This document shows positions 12,739-20,608 of a stretch of 24,082 bases of DNA, piece by piece. Position 1 is the stretch's first letter. Every line of letters begins with the position of its first letter. Origin of the DNA: a virus; the IMG/VR virus record IMGVR_UViG_3300035681_000768, positions 1-24,082 of that record; one strand, 5' to 3'. Under the pieces are notes generated by a model. That model worked only from the letters and a program-made list of their open reading frames with translations. It did not search any database and was not told where the DNA came from. Made by a program: the position numbers and the translations under genes.

Positions 12739-12990
12739 TTAATATCCGCTACCGTTAAATCCGGTTTCGTCGATGTATTTTCTTAATTCTGTAAATCCAC
12801 CAATGGATGTTCCGTTGATGATAATTTGTGGCACTGTTCTAGCATTCGGAACAGCTTCTAATAATTCTTCTCGAGTGTATCCATCTCCGATTTTACGTTC
12901 TTCAAATTTAATACCTTGTTGTTTCAATAATGCCTTGGCCTGATCACAATAGGGACAATTATACTTGCTCCATATAATAACTGGGTTCAT
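12739..12990 (-). CDS. Glutaredoxin
   Basis: An 83-residue protein with the dithiol active site N-C-P-Y-C-D (Cys12, Cys15), the cis-Pro loop R-T-V-P-Q-I and the glutathione-binding G-G-F-T-E-L. The ATG at 12990-12988 with AGGAAACAAA in front is chosen over one at 13020 that would overlap the 55-residue gene. It likely re-reduces the C-terminal cysteines of the ribonucleotide reductase encoded upstream, as T4 and E. coli glutaredoxins do. Confidence 0.93.
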   Translation of the reverse strand: MNPVIIWSKYNCPYCDQAKALLKQQGIKFEERKIGDGYTREELLEAVPNARTVPQIIINGTSIGGFTELRKYIDETGFNGSGY

Positions 12991-13003
12991 TTTGTTTCCT
13001 TTA

Positions 13004-13171
13004 TTAACCTGTGTATACAATACCGCCGTTCTTGTCTGTGACTCTGACCAGCAGCATGCCTTTGTTTTTATAACTCAGTGCTGCTGCTATGGCCGCCTGC
13101 TCATTGCCATAGTGTCCTATGGTAGTCCAAGATTCGTAGGGATTGCTTCTTTTGAACTGTGCTTTATACAT
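13004..13171 (-). CDS. Small conserved phage protein between nrdB and glutaredoxin
   Basis: A 55-residue protein, ATG at 13171-13169, seven bases after the nrdB stop. It has beta-alpha-beta character: M-Y-K-A-Q-F-K-R-S-N-P-Y-E-S-W, then Y-G-N-E-Q-A-A-I-A-A-A-L as a helix and M-L-L-V-R-V-T-D-K-N-G as a strand. It resembles small proteins I recall beside ribonucleotide reductase genes in aquatic phages. The conserved-looking sequence and placement support a real gene; the function is unknown. Confidence 0.7.
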   Translation of the reverse strand: MYKAQFKRSNPYESWTTIGHYGNEQAAIAAALSYKNKGMLLVRVTDKNGGIVYTG

Positions 13172-13177
13172 GATTTA

Positions 13178-14278
13178 TTATATAGCCGGAAGAGCGTCAT
13201 AGTCAAGATTTTCGCTCATTATACCTATGACATAATTGGTGCTTTCGCTTTCTTGCAGAGCCGTTTGCTTTTTGCTGGTATCAACGTGTTTGTTAAACCA
13301 AGGAATTGGAGTTGATCTTGGAGCAGCTTGTTGATATTTAATTCCGATTTCTTTAAGTGCGCTGACTGCTGTGTAATCCACAAAGTCTTTGAGAATGTTG
13401 GCATTCAAACCAATCACTGGTCCTTTGTTAAACAAATAGTCAGCCCAGGCTTTTTCTTCACGGATGACATCTAGATACAGTGCATATACTTCTGCTTCGC
13501 ATTCTTGCTTGGCTTCTGCAAAGCGGCTGTCTTCTTTGACCACTTGATTGATAAGAAAGGCAGTCCAACCTTTGTGTAGAAGTTCATCTTGTAGGATTAG
13601 GCTGATAATGTTTCCATTGCCAATAAAGATCTTATTCTCTACCATGGCCAAGCTGGTAGCGAAAGATACCATAAAGCGGAATGCTTCTAGTGCATAGCTG
13701 GCATGTAGTGCCATCCAAATTGCTCGGATATATTCTTTCTCTGGAATGTTTTCACCCATTTGTTTACGGCAGTTGACCATGTGCAGTGCTTCATAGTAGT
13801 TGCCAACACTTGATGCCATGTCTACAATTTCTTTGGTATCATGAATAGTATTGAACACATCCTTGGGCACATTGTAGATGTTACGGATGATGTGACTATA
13901 GCTCTTGCTGTGAATGTTGGTTTCAAAGAATGTCCAGTTATAGACCAGTGCTTCTAATTCTGGCAAACTGATAACAGGCATGAATATTTGGCTTGGACCA
14001 CGTCCTTGCAAACTGTCAAGAGCAGTTTGACGTAGCAAGTTGCTGGTAAAAATATGCTTGACTGCATCTGAGGCTTCTTTGAAATCATTTGAATCTTTGG
14101 TAAGACTGATCTCTTCTGGCTGCCAAAAGAAACCACGTGCTGTGGCTTCAAAGTCGGCAATCTTTTTGTATTTGACTTCTTCAAAGCGTTGTATGGTTAC
14201 CGGGCCAGCTGGGTCCAGAAACATTTTACGATTAAGGTAGTCTGTCTTTGTGTTTAGGTTGTATTGTTGTTTACTCAT
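13178..14278 (-). CDS. nrdB: Class Ia ribonucleotide reductase, beta subunit
   Basis: A 366-residue ferritin-like protein that houses the di-iron tyrosyl-radical cofactor for NrdA. Aligning by eye with E. coli and T4 NrdB gives ligands Asp88 (A-L-D-S-L-Q-G-R), Glu119 and His123 (F-F-E-T-N-I-H-S), the radical Tyr127 (S-K-S-Y-S-H), a Glu in A-L-E-A-F-R-F (Glu198), and the pair Glu232/His235 in Q-D-E-L-L-H. The first Glu-His pair is E-x-x-x-H, one residue longer than the usual E-x-x-H. The C-terminus is acidic, N-L-D-Y-D-A-L-P-A-I, suited to docking on NrdA. It overlaps the PGDYG gene by 8 nt. Confidence 0.93.
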   Translation of the reverse strand: MSKQQYNLNTKTDYLNRKMFLDPAGPVTIQRFEEVKYKKIADFEATARGFFWQPEEISLTKDSNDFKEASDAVKHIFTSNLLRQTALDSLQGRGPSQIFMPVISLPELEALVYNWTFFETNIHSKSYSHIIRNIYNVPKDVFNTIHDTKEIVDMASSVGNYYEALHMVNCRKQMGENIPEKEYIRAIWMALHASYALEAFRFMVSFATSLAMVENKIFIGNGNIISLILQDELLHKGWTAFLINQVVKEDSRFAEAKQECEAEVYALYLDVIREEKAWADYLFNKGPVIGLNANILKDFVDYTAVSALKEIGIKYQQAAPRSTPIPWFNKHVDTSKKQTALQESESTNYVIGIMSENLDYDALPAI

Positions 14279-14720
14279 TTGTTGTGTCGTATGTTTGTTG
14301 AAAGATATCTTTCTTTACTGCGCCGTAGTCGCCCTCGCCATGACGTACAATGTAATCGTTGCCTTTGGTATAGTTTAGATCACCCCATGATGTGCGTAGC
14401 ACACCATCATGATCTGCAAGTTTCGCTATCTTGGGGATCTTCTTAGGTGTAGCGATACCGTTTCCTTGATCGTCTTTGAGATTTTCAAACTTCTCTGGAG
14501 TAATAGGATATTTCTCACCTTTTGGACCTGTCATGATATAATGCCCTGCTTCATATCGAACTGGCCCTTCTAGGGTATCGACTGTTCCGGGTTCTTGGGC
14601 GATTTCATACTTTTCTTCAGCTGGTTTTTTAAAAGTTTTAAAAGCACCATCCTTGAACCATTCATCATCTACCGTAGTAGATTCTGAAATCAAATCAATA
14701 TATTCTCTTAATGTTTTCAT
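14271..14720 (-). CDS. PGDYG-type protein with a capsid-targeting-like N-terminus
   Basis: A 149-residue protein. The start chosen is the ATG that overlaps the nrdA stop (ATGA, 14720); an in-frame ATG three codons earlier lies inside nrdA. The N-terminus M-K-T-L-R-E-Y-I-D-L-I-S-E resembles the cleavable capsid-targeting start of T4 internal proteins (MKTYQEFI). The remainder has V-D-T-L-E-G-P-V-R-Y-E-A-G-H-Y-I and a second half, L-R-T-S-W-G-D-L-N-Y-T-K-G-N-D-Y-I-V, with G-E-G-D-Y-G at about residues 131-136. This is like the PGDYG family of unknown function, and the two halves look like an internal repeat of one beta-rich unit. It is inserted between nrdA and nrdB with overlaps on both sides. 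Confidence 0.7.
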   Translation of the reverse strand: MKTLREYIDLISESTTVDDEWFKDGAFKTFKKPAEEKYEIAQEPGTVDTLEGPVRYEAGHYIMTGPKGEKYPITPEKFENLKDDQGNGIATPKKIPKIAKLADHDGVLRTSWGDLNYTKGNDYIVRHGEGDYGAVKKDIFQQTYDTTNE

Positions 14721-17050
14721 AATTTGCATGCTTCACAATCTTCGTCTTCTTCTATGACTTCACGTTCGTTGTGGAATCCGTTGTAGTGAACTTCTGGTGT
14801 TCTTTGTTCTTGTCTACTGCCAGCTTTGTTAATCAAACTATAGTAGAATGTCTTCAATCCCCATACATGTGCCTGCATGAGATTCTTGGCTATCAGTGTA
14901 GTGGGAACTTTTCGATCTGCGAAGTGTGCAGGATTGTAAAAGGTATTGGTTGAAATACTTTGATCCACATATGCAGCCAACACCGCAGCTGTTTTCAAGT
15001 AGCCGTCACAGTCTTTCTGGTCCCACATCATCTGATACTTGTGTTTCAATCTATTGTATTCTGGAACCACCTGTGTGAATGATCCTGCCTTGCTTTCTTT
15101 GGTAGAGATCAAACTCATAGGCATTTCAATTCCGTTGGTGGAATTGATAACCACAGAACTAGACTCCACAGGTGCGATAGCCATTAATGTAGCATTTCGC
15201 ACACCGTGTTGTTTCATTTCTTGTCGGAGTGGTTCCCAGTCAAGCTCTGGGGTAAAGTCAGTGAGTTCGTTGACTCCTCTGGCTCTTCTTTCCCAAGGGA
15301 ACTCTCCCTTGCCGTATCTGGTGTGATCGGAATCTTTGCAACGTCCTCTTTCTTTCGCCATTTCGACCGTGGCTTCTGTAAGGTAAAAGGCTTGATGCTC
15401 CATCCAAACTTTAACTTCTGCCAGTGCGTCTTTGTCGCCATATTTTATTCCCCTTCTTGCATGCCAATAAGCAAGGTTGGTCACTCCGATGCCTAAGGGT
15501 TGGATTTCATCGTTGCTGAGCTTGCTTTGGATGCTCAAGAAATCTTGATAGTCCAAAATATTGCACAGGCTACGCTGTAGTATGCGACATGCACGGCGCA
15601 TGTCTTCTGGGTTACGGAACGCACCCCAGTTGATGGATCCCAGTGTACATAACGCTATGCGTCCTGTCTCGTCGTCTAGTCTTTTAAATGGACGAGTCGG
15701 TAGTAAGATCTCACAGCACAGGTTACTTTGATATATGGTATGATACTCTGGATCAAATGGACCCTGCTCCATAACATTATCAATAAACACCAAATAGATG
15801 CGACCTGTGTCTGTACGCTCCTTGAGAATGCCTGACCGAAATACTTCTTCAGCACTCATTGTTTTCTTACGCAAGTCTTTGCGTTTTTCGTATTTTACAT
15901 ATAGCTCTTCAAATCTCTGTGTGTTTTTATAAAATGCTTCGTATAGGTCTGGGACCTCATTAGGATCAAAGAAGGTTATGTCTTCTTTGTTTTTAAATCG
16001 TCTCCAGAAGAAAGCACTAAGCACAACCCCATAATCCATATGACGGACTCGGGTTTCTTCTGTTCCTTGATTGTTTTTAAGAACAATAAGATCATCAAAC
16101 TGAAGATGCCAAATAGGATAGAATACAGTAGCACTTGCATTACGAATACCTCCTTGTGAGCACGAGCGCAAATCTCCAAACCACTTCTTCAAGAAGGGAA
16201 TCATACCTGTGTGCATGATTTCGCCGCCTCTGATGGGACTACCCAGCGATCTCAAGCGACCAATCTCTAGTCCAATGCCAGCACGTTTGCTGGCATACTT
16301 GGCCATCATCTCACCAGAAGCAAATATGCTATCCAGATCGTCGTCACTGCGGATAAGAACACAACTAGAAAACTGCTTAGTAGGAGTGCCGAGCCCAGCC
16401 AACACAGGTGTAGCAAGAGTAAACAAACCATCGGATGCCGCTGTATAATATTCTTTAATGTAACGCATTCTTGCAGCATTCGGCTCTTCTTTATGGAACA
16501 CAGTCGCTGCTGCCACCATATATCTAACTTGTGGAGTTTCATAAGTTTCCTTTGTCGCACGATTTTTTACGAGGTATTTCTCAATTAACTGTTCAATGGC
16601 AGCATAGGAATACTCCTCATCCTTGGCATGATCAATGAAGTCATGCATGCGATTCCAATCATCCTCCGAATACCATTCTAGAAGTTCTGGAGTATACAAT
16701 CCCACAGAAACATTCTTCTTGACGATGTCATAAAGGTGGGGAGGCTCGTATTGTCCATACACATCCTTTCTTAACATGCTGAGTCGTTGTTTGCCCGCTA
16801 CAAATTGATAATTGGTATTGCCTACATCTGGATTTGATTCAACATCAATTAGATCCACTATGGCTCTTAGTGTGAGTCCATCTATAGCTGCTGTAGTGAT
16901 ACCATCGTAGAAGTGAGGTTGTGCTTTGATTTCTATCATCGACTGACTTACATCAGCGATGCCTTGACAGACTTTGGCAACCTGCGCTTGCCATTTTTCT
17001 ACTGCCAACGGTTCTTTGTTGCCGTTTCTTTTAATAACTGTGATGCTCAT
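14717..17050 (-). CDS. nrdA: Class Ia ribonucleotide reductase, alpha subunit
   Basis: A 777-residue protein that reduces ribonucleoside diphosphates to deoxyribonucleotides. Residues 1-95 form an ATP-cone domain (S-I-T-V-I-K-R-N-G-N at the start), so allosteric activity control may persist. Active-site residues are Cys230 (F-S-S-C), Asn443/Cys445/Glu447 in Q-S-N-L-C-C-E and Cys468 (A-L-C-T-L-G). The tyrosines of the radical path lie in K-T-F-Y-Y-S near 735, and the C-terminal redox pair is Cys772/Cys775 in D-C-E-A-C-K-L. All key residues are intact. It heads a run with nrdB and glutaredoxin; a variant late-type box (ATAAATAT) precedes it by about 30 nt. Confidence 0.96.
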   Translation of the reverse strand: MSITVIKRNGNKEPLAVEKWQAQVAKVCQGIADVSQSMIEIKAQPHFYDGITTAAIDGLTLRAIVDLIDVESNPDVGNTNYQFVAGKQRLSMLRKDVYGQYEPPHLYDIVKKNVSVGLYTPELLEWYSEDDWNRMHDFIDHAKDEEYSYAAIEQLIEKYLVKNRATKETYETPQVRYMVAAATVFHKEEPNAARMRYIKEYYTAASDGLFTLATPVLAGLGTPTKQFSSCVLIRSDDDLDSIFASGEMMAKYASKRAGIGLEIGRLRSLGSPIRGGEIMHTGMIPFLKKWFGDLRSCSQGGIRNASATVFYPIWHLQFDDLIVLKNNQGTEETRVRHMDYGVVLSAFFWRRFKNKEDITFFDPNEVPDLYEAFYKNTQRFEELYVKYEKRKDLRKKTMSAEEVFRSGILKERTDTGRIYLVFIDNVMEQGPFDPEYHTIYQSNLCCEILLPTRPFKRLDDETGRIALCTLGSINWGAFRNPEDMRRACRILQRSLCNILDYQDFLSIQSKLSNDEIQPLGIGVTNLAYWHARRGIKYGDKDALAEVKVWMEHQAFYLTEATVEMAKERGRCKDSDHTRYGKGEFPWERRARGVNELTDFTPELDWEPLRQEMKQHGVRNATLMAIAPVESSSVVINSTNGIEMPMSLISTKESKAGSFTQVVPEYNRLKHKYQMMWDQKDCDGYLKTAAVLAAYVDQSISTNTFYNPAHFADRKVPTTLIAKNLMQAHVWGLKTFYYSLINKAGSRQEQRTPEVHYNGFHNEREVIEEDEDCEACKL

Positions 17051-17078
17051 TTATCGTTCTCTGTTTTATTGTTGTGGG

Positions 17079-17086
17079 ATATTTAT
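17079..17086 (-). promoter_or_regulatory. Variant of the ATAAATAC box ahead of nrdA
   Basis: ATAAATAT on the minus strand, about 30 nt before the nrdA ATG and inside the end of the previous gene. It differs from the five exact boxes in the last positions, so its use is doubtful. Confidence 0.3.
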
Positions 17087-17523
17087 TGCAGTTTACTAAC
17101 TGCATATATTGTCTTGGTATCGAGGTTTTTGAGTTGTGCTGCGCTGACTACTGTGCCATATTCAAGGTTAAGAACCCGGTCGTCGCCGACTACTAACATG
17201 TATTGGTGATGTTTCTTTTGTGGGCACATAGACATATGTATCTCGCATTTGGTATCAATAAACCGCTGTGTTAATTTAATAGTATACAGCATTCCTAGCA
17301 CCAATGCAAGATCATCTAGCCTAAGATCCAACATGAGATGCCATGGATCGGGCCATTCTGAGGGGAGTTGTGGATCTAAATACGGGCTTACAAAAGGTGC
17401 ATGACACCAAAGTTCAGCAACATCTTCCAATGGAGTTGGACTTGTTTCTAAACTTTCTCTAAACTGTCTCCACGCTGCTAGTCTTTTGGTCCCATACTCG
17501 TCAAACACCGTAGGCCACATCAT
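17083..17523 (-). CDS. Conserved phage protein of unknown function
   Basis: A 146-residue protein starting within the end of the tail-spike-like gene (23 nt overlap, ATG at 17523 or 17520). It has Trp-rich segments (M-M-W-P-T-V, A-A-W-R-Q-F, S-E-W-P-D-P-W-H-L), a helical middle L-D-L-R-L-D-D-L-A-L-V-L-G-M-L-Y, and an end rich in strands. Two Cys-x-His-type pieces (K-C-E-I-H-M-S-M-C and K-K-H-H) lie at about residues 93-106 and could bind a metal. No family recognised. The overlap suggests translational coupling with the tail gene, perhaps as a chaperone or cap protein. Confidence 0.7.
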   Translation of the reverse strand: MMWPTVFDEYGTKRLAAWRQFRESLETSPTPLEDVAELWCHAPFVSPYLDPQLPSEWPDPWHLMLDLRLDDLALVLGMLYTIKLTQRFIDTKCEIHMSMCPQKKHHQYMLVVGDDRVLNLEYGTVVSAAQLKNLDTKTIYAVSKLQ

Positions 17524-19093
17524 ACGATATGGACCCGGTTATACCGGTGGCAAGAGGATTTTTATAAGTCAACATCACAGTGTCTATTACTGGCGCTGTT
17601 GAATCATCTAAGACGGTGTTACTGCTCTTAGACACGCTGAATTCAAAATTGGTCATTGTGTTTCCTCCCGGTGATATCAATGTGTTAGGTGAATATGTAA
17701 AATTGTCTAGTATTGAAACATCACTGCCGTGACTGGCAGGACTGAGATCGTCACCGATGGCAATAATTAGTTTACCGTATCTAGTGTGTTCTCCTAGCTT
17801 TAGACAGTAATTGATCTCTGTGAATTTATTCTGCGCAGAAAATGCTGCTAGAGGTGTAAAACTATCTGACAAATATATCAGAGCATAATTTTTGTCAACT
17901 AAGGTCACTCCTGCGCTGTTATATACTTCTGAGAACGCTGCTGTGGAGGCGCCAACACTAACAGATTGTTGTCGATTGCTTGAACAGTCTACCAATACAT
18001 TTCCTATCATCTCGCCAAAATAAACCATGTAGTCGTTGGGGTTGGCACTGTTACCTAACCCGTTACCAACATTGAAAAATTTTGCTCTTTGTATTAGTGT
18101 GCCTTGGCCAGCAGTGGCTCTAAAGGCCTGATTGAATATTTCCTGAAACTCACAGTCATTGATCTGCCATCGGGTGCCTTGTGTAGCCACTCCTTCAACA
18201 TAAATCGCTGTGTCGTTGACAAAAAATTCACAGTCTTGAAATCTTATATCTGTATCGAAGACTGCGTTTTGTAGACATTTTATAGATATGGCATTTTCTT
18301 GAAACACACATTTTTCAAAAGTCACATTGGTAGTTCTTATACCAACTAGAGTGTTTTGCCAAAACACAGCTGCTGGTGCTGTTGCTATGACAGTAGTGTT
18401 GCCTAGAGCATAACTGCCAAGAAATTTCACAGCATTAAATTCGCTGTCTGCTACACCAGACAAGGTTAACTGTCCAGTAGTGCGTTTGATGGTAAAATTA
18501 CTGAAGTGGAGATTAGTAGGTCGGTTGGTGCTGTTGAAATCCCCTAGATCGAGACCTTGACTGGTTATAACTCTTATGTTGTTACTTCCGATATTCAGCA
18601 CAGCACCATGTTGAGTTTCTCCACGGAGAATTACTCCGCTAGGCACATCAAGGTCGCTGGTAAAAAGATATTCACCATTGGGTATTAACAGTGTTTTCTT
18701 ATAGATGTCGTTGGCATTTCTAAACAGTTCTGTGAACGCAGTTTCAAATGCTGCCACACAGTCTGTGCTACCATCTCCTACAGCACCGAAATCTGCTACA
18801 CTCACTGTTTCGTCTAATTTGTTCTGCAGACTTCTTGGTATGCTGAGACTGATCGCGGTGTCATCACTGGCAAATCGATAGCTGGAAGCCAGCTCTAATA
18901 TGTTGTCATGTTCGGTGAGAACTTTGGTGTTGCCCACATACGGAGCACCTTCTAATACGCTGCCGTTACCTATAAACAGTTCTTGGGAATCTATTGCCCA
19001 CGCAAATTCAGCAGAGCTTAATTGTGGAATGCCACTGTTGGAGTTTTTTTGGCCTCTTCTGACCTGGATTTTCGAGATTTGGACAACGGCCAC
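17501..19093 (-). CDS. Tail spike/fibre protein with pectate-lyase (beta-helix) fold
   Basis: A 530-residue protein with a GTG start (19093) behind GAGG. Residues 4-60 (V-V-Q-I-S-K-I-Q-V-R-R-G-Q, then S-S-A-E-F-A-W-A-I and E-L-F-I-G-N-G) match the short N-terminal module that attaches many phage fibres, similar to Mtd N-terminal domains. Residues 97-112 give V-S-V-A-D-F-G-A-V-G-D-G-S-T-D, the entry of a pectate-lyase-3 right-handed beta helix. That helix runs to about 430 with repeated N/D-rich turns (F-x-N-x-x-x, C-x-F), and a beta-rich C-terminal domain follows. It probably binds or cleaves host polysaccharide as a trimer. The gene is preceded by an exact ATAAATACT box, fitting late expression. 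Confidence 0.87.
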   Translation of the reverse strand: MAVVQISKIQVRRGQKNSNSGIPQLSSAEFAWAIDSQELFIGNGSVLEGAPYVGNTKVLTEHDNILELASSYRFASDDTAISLSIPRSLQNKLDETVSVADFGAVGDGSTDCVAAFETAFTELFRNANDIYKKTLLIPNGEYLFTSDLDVPSGVILRGETQHGAVLNIGSNNIRVITSQGLDLGDFNSTNRPTNLHFSNFTIKRTTGQLTLSGVADSEFNAVKFLGSYALGNTTVIATAPAAVFWQNTLVGIRTTNVTFEKCVFQENAISIKCLQNAVFDTDIRFQDCEFFVNDTAIYVEGVATQGTRWQINDCEFQEIFNQAFRATAGQGTLIQRAKFFNVGNGLGNSANPNDYMVYFGEMIGNVLVDCSSNRQQSVSVGASTAAFSEVYNSAGVTLVDKNYALIYLSDSFTPLAAFSAQNKFTEINYCLKLGEHTRYGKLIIAIGDDLSPASHGSDVSILDNFTYSPNTLISPGGNTMTNFEFSVSKSSNTVLDDSTAPVIDTVMLTYKNPLATGITGSISYDVAYGV

Positions 19094-19117
19094 TTTGATA
19101 TCCTCTATGTTCTATAG

Positions 19118-19126
19118 AGTATTTAT
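19118..19126 (-). promoter_or_regulatory. T4-like late promoter box
   Basis: Minus-strand ATAAATACT, 24 nt before the GTG of the tail-spike gene; no -35 box at the proper distance. It matches the T4 late consensus TATAAATA in seven of eight positions. Confidence 0.65.
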
Positions 19127-19824
19127 CTTCCTAGGGCGTAGTATTCCTCTACCTTTGTAAGCCAAGCATCTTGCCACTTGTTAAAGTCTGCAGGTTCTAG
19201 TGTAAACTGTTGATATTGAAAATCACGACTGCACATAAAAATAACACCTTTTTTAATGTCTGTGCCGTAGACTTCATTATGTGCTAATATATAGGCCATT
19301 AGTTGTAGGTAATAGTCTTCTACCCACTCTGCTTTCTTAGGCTTGTTGGTCTGCTTGTGATCCATAACTGCAGGCTCGCCTTCATGCACACCCACAAGGT
19401 CAGTGGTTCCTGAAAACAGTCCTGGAAAGTAAAGACTCTGCTCCATGGCCCATACTTCGCTGACTTTGCTGAGTCCGTTCTCGATAATAACATCGGCCAT
19501 TTTATTGGCCTGAACATGCACAGGTGCATTACCGGGTTGTCGCTGCTCGCCAACAATAAATCGTTCTAGATTGGCATGCATGGCAGTGCCTACTCCAGCA
19601 GCTTCTGTTGTGATCTGCTGTGCTTTTGCATGACCGATTCTATCTCGCCATTCGTTTAAGTGGGTCATGTCCTTAGTGGCCGACAGAATGGTTGTCACAC
19701 TAGGAAGGCTTTCTCCGTCAGGTGTTAGATACACTCGTTTGCGTGTGACCGGATCATTGATCTGTTTGCAGTTTTTATATTGAATGCGTTCAATGAACGG
19801 AGGGGGAGTAAAAATAGTAGTCAT
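19123..19824 (-). CDS. RecB/Cas4-like PD-(D/E)XK nuclease (phage exonuclease)
   Basis: A 233-residue protein. Conserved elements: L-P-S-V-T-T-I-L-S (40-48, typical of phage exonuclease N-termini), G-T-A-M-H-A-N-L-E (His83), G-T-T-D-L-V (Asp142), V-M-D-H-K-Q-T (Asp155, Lys157), then Y-Y-L-Q-L-M-A-Y (Gln174, Tyr178), which is the QxxxY motif of the RecB family. All catalytic residues are there, so it should be an active DNA nuclease for recombination, repair or host DNA breakdown. It has its own sigma70-type promoter overlapping the previous gene's stop, with an inverted repeat just before the ATG. There is no spaced ribosome site, so a leaderless mRNA is possible. Confidence 0.88.
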   Translation of the reverse strand: MTTIFTPPPFIERIQYKNCKQINDPVTRKRVYLTPDGESLPSVTTILSATKDMTHLNEWRDRIGHAKAQQITTEAAGVGTAMHANLERFIVGEQRQPGNAPVHVQANKMADVIIENGLSKVSEVWAMEQSLYFPGLFSGTTDLVGVHEGEPAVMDHKQTNKPKKAEWVEDYYLQLMAYILAHNEVYGTDIKKGVIFMCSRDFQYQQFTLEPADFNKWQDAWLTKVEEYYALGR

Positions 19825-19841
19825 CCTGTATATATTACAGG
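19825..19841. repeat. 17-bp inverted repeat between -10 box and nuclease start
   Basis: CCTGTA (19825-19830), 5-bp spacer, TACAGG (19836-19841). It abuts the nuclease ATG and overlaps the -10 box, the position expected of an operator. Confidence 0.6.
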
Positions 19842-19860
19842 AATAATATTAGTTTGTCAA
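19832..19860 (-). promoter_or_regulatory. Sigma70-type promoter of the nuclease gene
   Basis: Minus-strand TTGACA (19860-19855), 17 nt, TAATAT (19837-19832). The predicted start point falls only a few bases before, or at, the ATG. Confidence 0.7.
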
Positions 19861-20225
19861 GCCTGAGCAGCTAATTGCTGTGGAGCAGCAGATGCTGCCA
19901 TTTTGTCCACTGCGTCTTGGCTGGTCTGGCCTTGTTTAACAGGAGTTTGTGTATCTTTGTCTGTGCCGGGCACATTCAGCTCAATGCCATCAGCATTGAA
20001 GTTTTTCACTAGACTCTGTATGATTGGACTGGAGTCATAGATGCTTTTGAAAGTTTCATAGTCAGCACCCATTTCAAATCCGCTGCGGTCAGCTATCTGC
20101 TGTAGACTCTTCCAATTCAACTTGGCAGCCTGTTTTTTAGAGGATGACCTACCTACAAAGTTTTTGAGTATCATCACAAACTTGTCGAGGTTGGCATCTG
20201 TGTCTACAAATTCAAAAAATCTCAT
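19857..20225 (-). CDS. Small phage protein with M-R-F-F-E-F-V start, possible internal head protein
   Basis: A 122-residue protein whose ATG overlaps the previous stop by 4 nt with AGG in front. The N-terminus M-R-F-F-E-F-V-D resembles capsid-targeting starts of T4-like internal proteins. Residues 11-75 are mostly helical with a basic patch (G-R-S-S-S-K-K-Q-A-A-K). The last about 40 residues are a Gln/Thr/Ala/Pro-rich low-complexity tail ending Q-L-A-A-Q-A. No enzyme motif is seen. It is co-translated with the Ala/Gly-rich and the acidic neighbours upstream, which suggests virion assembly. Confidence 0.68.
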   Translation of the reverse strand: MRFFEFVDTDANLDKFVMILKNFVGRSSSKKQAAKLNWKSLQQIADRSGFEMGADYETFKSIYDSSPIIQSLVKNFNADGIELNVPGTDKDTQTPVKQGQTSQDAVDKMAASAAPQQLAAQA

Positions 20226-20608
20226 CCTAGTTCTGCCAATTGTTTTTGTAAGTCTGTAAGTTCTTGTTGCTTTTGTTTAATAGCATCTTGAACCTGTTTC
20301 TTTTGATCTTGTCTATCTTTCGCTGCCTGTGCTGCCTGTGCTGGATCCATGCCGCCACCCGCAAGTCCGCTGGCTTGTGCTGCTTGACCAACTGCTTTGG
20401 CTCCTTGTGATGCCACATTGCCTACAGCCTTTGCACCTTGTGACACTGCACTACCGACTCCTTTAGCAAGAGCAGCACCTCCTCTAAGTGCGGCACTACC
20501 CAAGGCAGCTGCTCCTCGAGCCACGCCGCCCGCTACTGCTCCTAACACCGGTAGAATTTCGTCTAGCTGTTGTTGTTCTTTAGCAGAAGTGATTTCATCG
20601 AGTCGCAT
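20222..20608 (-). CDS. Ala/Gly-rich protein with C-terminal coiled coil
   Basis: A 128-residue protein. The start M-R-L-D-E-I-T-S is followed by Gln/Leu-rich residues, then at 20-80 a repetitive Ala/Gly-rich hydrophobic stretch of seven- to eleven-residue units (G-A-A-A-L-G-S, G-A-K-A-V-G-N, Q-G-A-K-A-V-G-Q). The last 40 residues (K-D-R-Q-D-Q-K-K-Q-V-Q-D-A-I-K, then L-T-D-L-Q-K-Q-L) form a charged heptad-like coiled coil. The Ala/Gly part could insert into membrane or pack as glycine-zipper helices, as in proteins of DNA-ejection channels. No family recognised. It overlaps both neighbours by 1-4 nt. Confidence 0.65.
   Translation of the reverse strand: MRLDEITSAKEQQQLDEILPVLGAVAGGVARGAAALGSAALRGGAALAKGVGSAVSQGAKAVGNVASQGAKAVGQAAQASGLAGGGMDPAQAAQAAKDRQDQKKQVQDAIKQKQQELTDLQKQLAELG

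Noticed and set aside
12991-13020. A longer glutaredoxin start at 13020
   Set aside because: It would overlap the 55-residue gene, and the ATG at 12990 has the ribosome site AGGAAACAAA.
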